From contig CALBAX010000044.1 of NCBI GenBank assembly GCA_937926875.1, positions 1 to 33,598 of the forward strand: a stretch of DNA of 33,598 nt, in the 5' to 3' direction. The notes under the pieces were generated by a model. That model ran no database searches, was not told where the DNA came from, and saw only the letters and a list, made by a program, of their open reading frames with translations. The translations under genes and the position numbers were made by a program. Within the stretch, counting starts at the first letter, position 1. Every line of letters begins with the position of its first letter. This document shows positions 31,566 through 33,598 of this stretch, in pieces. The DNA is from an uncultured Desulfovibrio sp. (lineage in GTDB: Bacteria; Desulfobacterota; Desulfovibrionia; Desulfovibrionales; Desulfovibrionaceae).

Positions 31566-32720
31566 ATGAAGACCATCTATCTCGATAACAACGCGACCAC
31601 CGCCGTGGCTCCCGAAGTCCGGGAAGCCATGCTGCCCTACCTCACGGACCTGTACGGCAACCCGTCCAGCATGCATACCTTCGGCGGCCAGGTGGGCCGC
31701 GCCGTGGAAGAGGCCCGCGAACGCATGGCCGCCCTGCTGGGCGCCCATCCCGACGAGATCATCTTCACGTCCTGCGGCTCCGAAAGCGACAACGCCGCCA
31801 TCTGGTCCGCCCTGCAGACCCAGCCCGAAAAGCGCCACCTCATCACCACCCGCGTGGAGCATCCCGCCATCCTCAACGTGGCCCAGTACTGGGAGCGCCA
31901 GGGCTACCGCGTGACCCTGCTCGGCGTGGACAACAAGGGCCGTCTGGATCTGGACGAATACGCCGCCGCCCTGTCCGACGACACGGCGCTGGTCTCCATC
32001 ATGTATGCCAACAACGAAGTGGGCAACGTCTTCCCCATCAGCCGCATGGCGGAGATGGCCGCCGAAAAGGGCGTGCTCTTCCATACCGACGCCGTACAGG
32101 CCGTGGGCAAGGAAGCCATCGACCTTGGCAAGCAGCCCATCTCCATGCTCTCCCTGTCCGGCCACAAGCTGCACGCGCCCAAGGGCATCGGAGTGCTCTA
32201 TGTGCGCAAGGGCGTGCGCTTCCGTCCCTTCCTGCGCGGCGGGCACCAGGAACGCGGCCGCCGTGCCGGTACCGAGAACGTGCCCTACATCGTCGGCCTG
32301 GGCATGGCCGCCCTGCTGGCCGGGCAGCACATGCAGGAAGAACGCACCCGGGTGGCCCGCCTGCGCGACAAGCTGGAACAGGGCCTGCTGGCCGCCATCC
32401 CTGACTGCATGGTCAACGGCGATCCCGAGAACCGCCTGCCCAACACCACCAATATTGCGTTCAAGAACGTGGAAGGCGAAGCCATCCTGCTGATGCTGGA
32501 TCAGCTGGGCATCTGCGCCAGCTCCGGTTCCGCCTGCACCTCCGGCAGTCTGGAGCCCTCCCATGTGCTGCGCGCCATGGGCGTGCCCTTCACCTACGCT
32601 CACGGCTCCGTCCGTCTCTCCCTCTCCCGTTACACCACGGAAGAAGAGATCGACTTCGTGGTCGAGAACATGCCCCAGGTCATCAAGACCCTGCGCGCCA
32701 TCTCGCCCTTCAAGAACTAA
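31566..32720 (+). CDS. nifS: Cysteine desulfurase NifS
   Basis: NifS is a PLP enzyme that takes sulfur from cysteine for cluster assembly on NifU. The 384-residue product starts MKTIYLDNNATTAVAPEV, has the PLP lysine Lys201 in SLSGHKLHAPKGIGVLYVR, HTDAVQAVGK for PLP ring contact, and the active-site loop Cys324 in SSGSACTSGSLEPSHVL. The class is NifS/IscS type I. The ATG at 31566 is 2 nt after nifU; the longer open frame begins inside nifU and is rejected. Last gene of the metA-regulator-nifU-nifS operon. A GA/CT palindrome starts 12 nt after its stop. Confidence 0.97.
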   Translation: MKTIYLDNNATTAVAPEVREAMLPYLTDLYGNPSSMHTFGGQVGRAVEEARERMAALLGAHPDEIIFTSCGSESDNAAIWSALQTQPEKRHLITTRVEHPAILNVAQYWERQGYRVTLLGVDNKGRLDLDEYAAALSDDTALVSIMYANNEVGNVFPISRMAEMAAEKGVLFHTDAVQAVGKEAIDLGKQPISMLSLSGHKLHAPKGIGVLYVRKGVRFRPFLRGGHQERGRRAGTENVPYIVGLGMAALLAGQHMQEERTRVARLRDKLEQGLLAAIPDCMVNGDPENRLPNTTNIAFKNVEGEAILLMLDQLGICASSGSACTSGSLEPSHVLRAMGVPFTYAHGSVRLSLSRYTTEEEIDFVVENMPQVIKTLRAISPFKN

Positions 32721-32732
32721 TGAAGGACAGGC

Positions 32733-32805
32733 GGGGAGGGAGGAAACTTTTCCTTGCGGAAAAAAGTTCCCTCCCTCCCCTGCGCCCCTCCCTCCTTCAA
32801 AAACC
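32733..32805 (+). repeat. Long GA/CT palindrome, family copy 4
   Basis: Arms 32733-32753 and 32758-32780 (GGGGAGGGAGG outer end, CTTTTCC inner) with a TTGC loop and slight mismatch. The tail of C-rich bases ends in CCTTCAAAAACC near 32805, like the tail of the copy at 1553. It begins 12 nt after nifS. Confidence 0.7.
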
Positions 32806-32812
32806 GCTCATG

Positions 32813-32865
32813 CTTCCACGCAAAAGCCCTCCCGGCCTGTGGCCGGGAGGGCTTTTGCGTGGAAG
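32813..32865 (+). terminator. Perfect 25-bp inverted repeat, probable bidirectional terminator
   Basis: Arms 32813-32837 and 32841-32865 match without error around TGT; the inner end is CCCTCCCGGCC/GGCCGGGAGGG, then AAAAG/CTTTT. Long for a terminator, but well placed between two convergent transcripts. Confidence 0.7.
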
Positions 32866-33139
32866 GCGCATGATGCCCCACGCTGTCTGTGATGCCCTGG
32901 CATCCAGGCATCCTTTCTTTCCAAAAGACACCCGTGGCCGTTCCCGACAAGGAACGGCAAACTTCACGCATCCATTTTGACGGCAGATCGTCGCCGGGAC
33001 CGTCCTGTCCACAAGGATCCCTGGGCATCGCATCACAGCAGGAAACCGATCTTCTCCTGTGGATGCCCTGATCCGGGCTTCCATCATCGTGCAGGCTGTC
33101 ATCGCGCTCCTGGCTTTCCCCGCCCCAACGAGCGCTTCA

Positions 33140-33166
33140 AAACAAAAAGGCCTGCGCAAGGCAGGC
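33140..33166 (-). terminator. Minus-strand terminator downstream of nrdG
   Basis: GCCTGC (33150-33155) pairs with GCAGGC (33161-33166); on the minus strand CTTTTTGTTTT follows. It would be a second stop site after the palindrome at 33246. Confidence 0.7.
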
Positions 33167-33245
33167 TTCCTAAATACGGGCTGCGGCACCGGCCACCGCA
33201 GCACAACGACGGGGACCGGCATGCAGTTCTGAAAAAAGTTTTTTC

Positions 33246-33318
33246 GGGGTTGGCTGGGGGCCTGGGGGAAGGAAGGGGCAGTTTTTACAACAAACGCCCC
33301 TTCCCCCAGCCAAACCCC
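33246..33318 (-). repeat. Long GA/CT palindrome, family copy 5
   Basis: GGTTGGCTGGGGG (33248-33260) pairs with CCCCCAGCCAAACC (33303-33316) with one bulge, and inside it GGGGGAAGGAAGGGGC (33264-33279) pairs imperfectly with GCCCCTTCCCCC (33296-33307). It is the least regular copy. The conserved tail lies to the left, so it reads on the minus strand, and it starts 9 nt past the nrdG stop. Confidence 0.65.
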
Positions 33319-33327
33319 CGGCAAAAA

Positions 33328-33598
33328 TCACGCCTCCACGGGGCGCAGGGCTTCGATGGCGGCCCTGTCCAGGACACGCTGGTTGGAGCTGCCGCGAAAG
33401 TCCAGCTCCAGGTCACGCAACGCTTCCACATAGGGCCCGTCCACCAGCACGTCCACCTTGTCCAGCAACTGCCCCACGGCCGGGATCTTCCGGGCAAGGC
33501 TGTAGAGTTCCTCGCAGGTGTAGCCGCTGTAGGCATAGACGTTCTTGCCCGCGGCGTGCACGGCATCGGCCAGGTGGCACAGGGGGCCGGCCTGGACG
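33328..33598 (-). CDS. nrdG: Anaerobic ribonucleotide reductase activating protein, C-terminal part
   Basis: The last 89 residues of a radical SAM activase that puts the glycyl radical on class III ribonucleotide reductase NrdD. Readable sequence is VQAGPLCHLADAVHAAGK, then NVYAYSGYTCEELYSLA and VDVLVDGPYVEALRDLELDF, and FRGSSNQRVLD, the well conserved end of NrdG. The radical SAM CxxxCxxC motif is in the part cut off by the window. An internal GTG at 33561 is not the start: the frame is open to the window edge. Fits an anaerobe. Confidence 0.9.
   Translation of the reverse strand, partial: VQAGPLCHLADAVHAAGKNVYAYSGYTCEELYSLARKIPAVGQLLDKVDVLVDGPYVEALRDLELDFRGSSNQRVLDRAAIEALRPVEA

Larger units (their letters stand above)
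32721..33327. other. Gene-free stretch between convergent nifS and nrdG
   Basis: It holds two GA/CT palindromes (32733 and 33246), a perfect 25-bp inverted repeat at 32813-32865, and a minus-strand terminator at 33140-33166. The remainder, 32866-33139 and 33167-33245, has no supported gene. Confidence 0.6.

Noticed and set aside
30721..32720. nifU-nifS as evidence of nitrogen fixation
   Set aside because: These genes serve general Fe-S assembly in many anaerobes and no other nif gene is present.

Overview
The window is GC-rich chromosomal DNA of a strictly anaerobic, sulfate-reducer-like Deltaproteobacterium, most likely a Desulfovibrio-type organism. The basis is a selenocysteine [NiFeSe] hydrogenase at the left edge, an anaerobic ribonucleotide reductase activase at the right edge, a NifU/NifS Fe-S assembly pair, and high-GC codon use. 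The species assignment is inference. I see no tRNA or rRNA gene, CRISPR array, insertion sequence or prophage.

Layout. (1) 1-3110: the 3' end of hysA, in which an in-frame TGA is read as selenocysteine, then ubiX, then two small exported proteins on the minus strand. (2) 3111-11030: arginine/pyrimidine block, with carB-carA on the minus strand divergent from argG-argH and a small membrane-anchored protein on the plus strand. Sigma70-type promoters can be placed back to back in the carB/argG gap. (3) 11031-12022: about 1 kb with no gene I can support, bounded by two long palindromes. (4) 12023-16774: two degenerate enzyme homologues in tandem (transcarbamylase-like and histidinol-dehydrogenase-like), then a second-type elongation factor G and rsmA. 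(5) 16871-17675: HU and a small acidic protein. (6) 17755-26519: a macromolecular-synthesis operon, rpsU-yqeY-mutS2-dnaG-rpoD, continuing into a secreted nuclease, queC and an unknown gene. (7) 26520-26710: an AT-richer, highly structured intergenic region ending in a terminator, a candidate small RNA. (8) 26770-29258: a second divergent transcarbamylase homologue (minus strand), then a HAD phosphatase and a ferredoxin-like protein. (9) 29286-32720: metA, an IscR-like Rrf2 regulator, nifU and nifS as one tightly packed operon behind a promoter with a perfect palindromic operator. (10) The 3' part of nrdG on the minus strand closes the window.

Main points for follow-up: the Sec codon with its own hairpin; two transcarbamylase homologues that have lost carbamoyl-phosphate and amino-acid binding motifs, one paired with a shortened HisD homologue; coupling of methionine biosynthesis to Fe-S assembly behind one operator; a family of five long GA/CT palindromes in intergenic DNA; a structured RNA candidate at 26520-26710; and mutually exclusive hairpins inside carB. 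Nothing here is clearly a new defence or mobile system.
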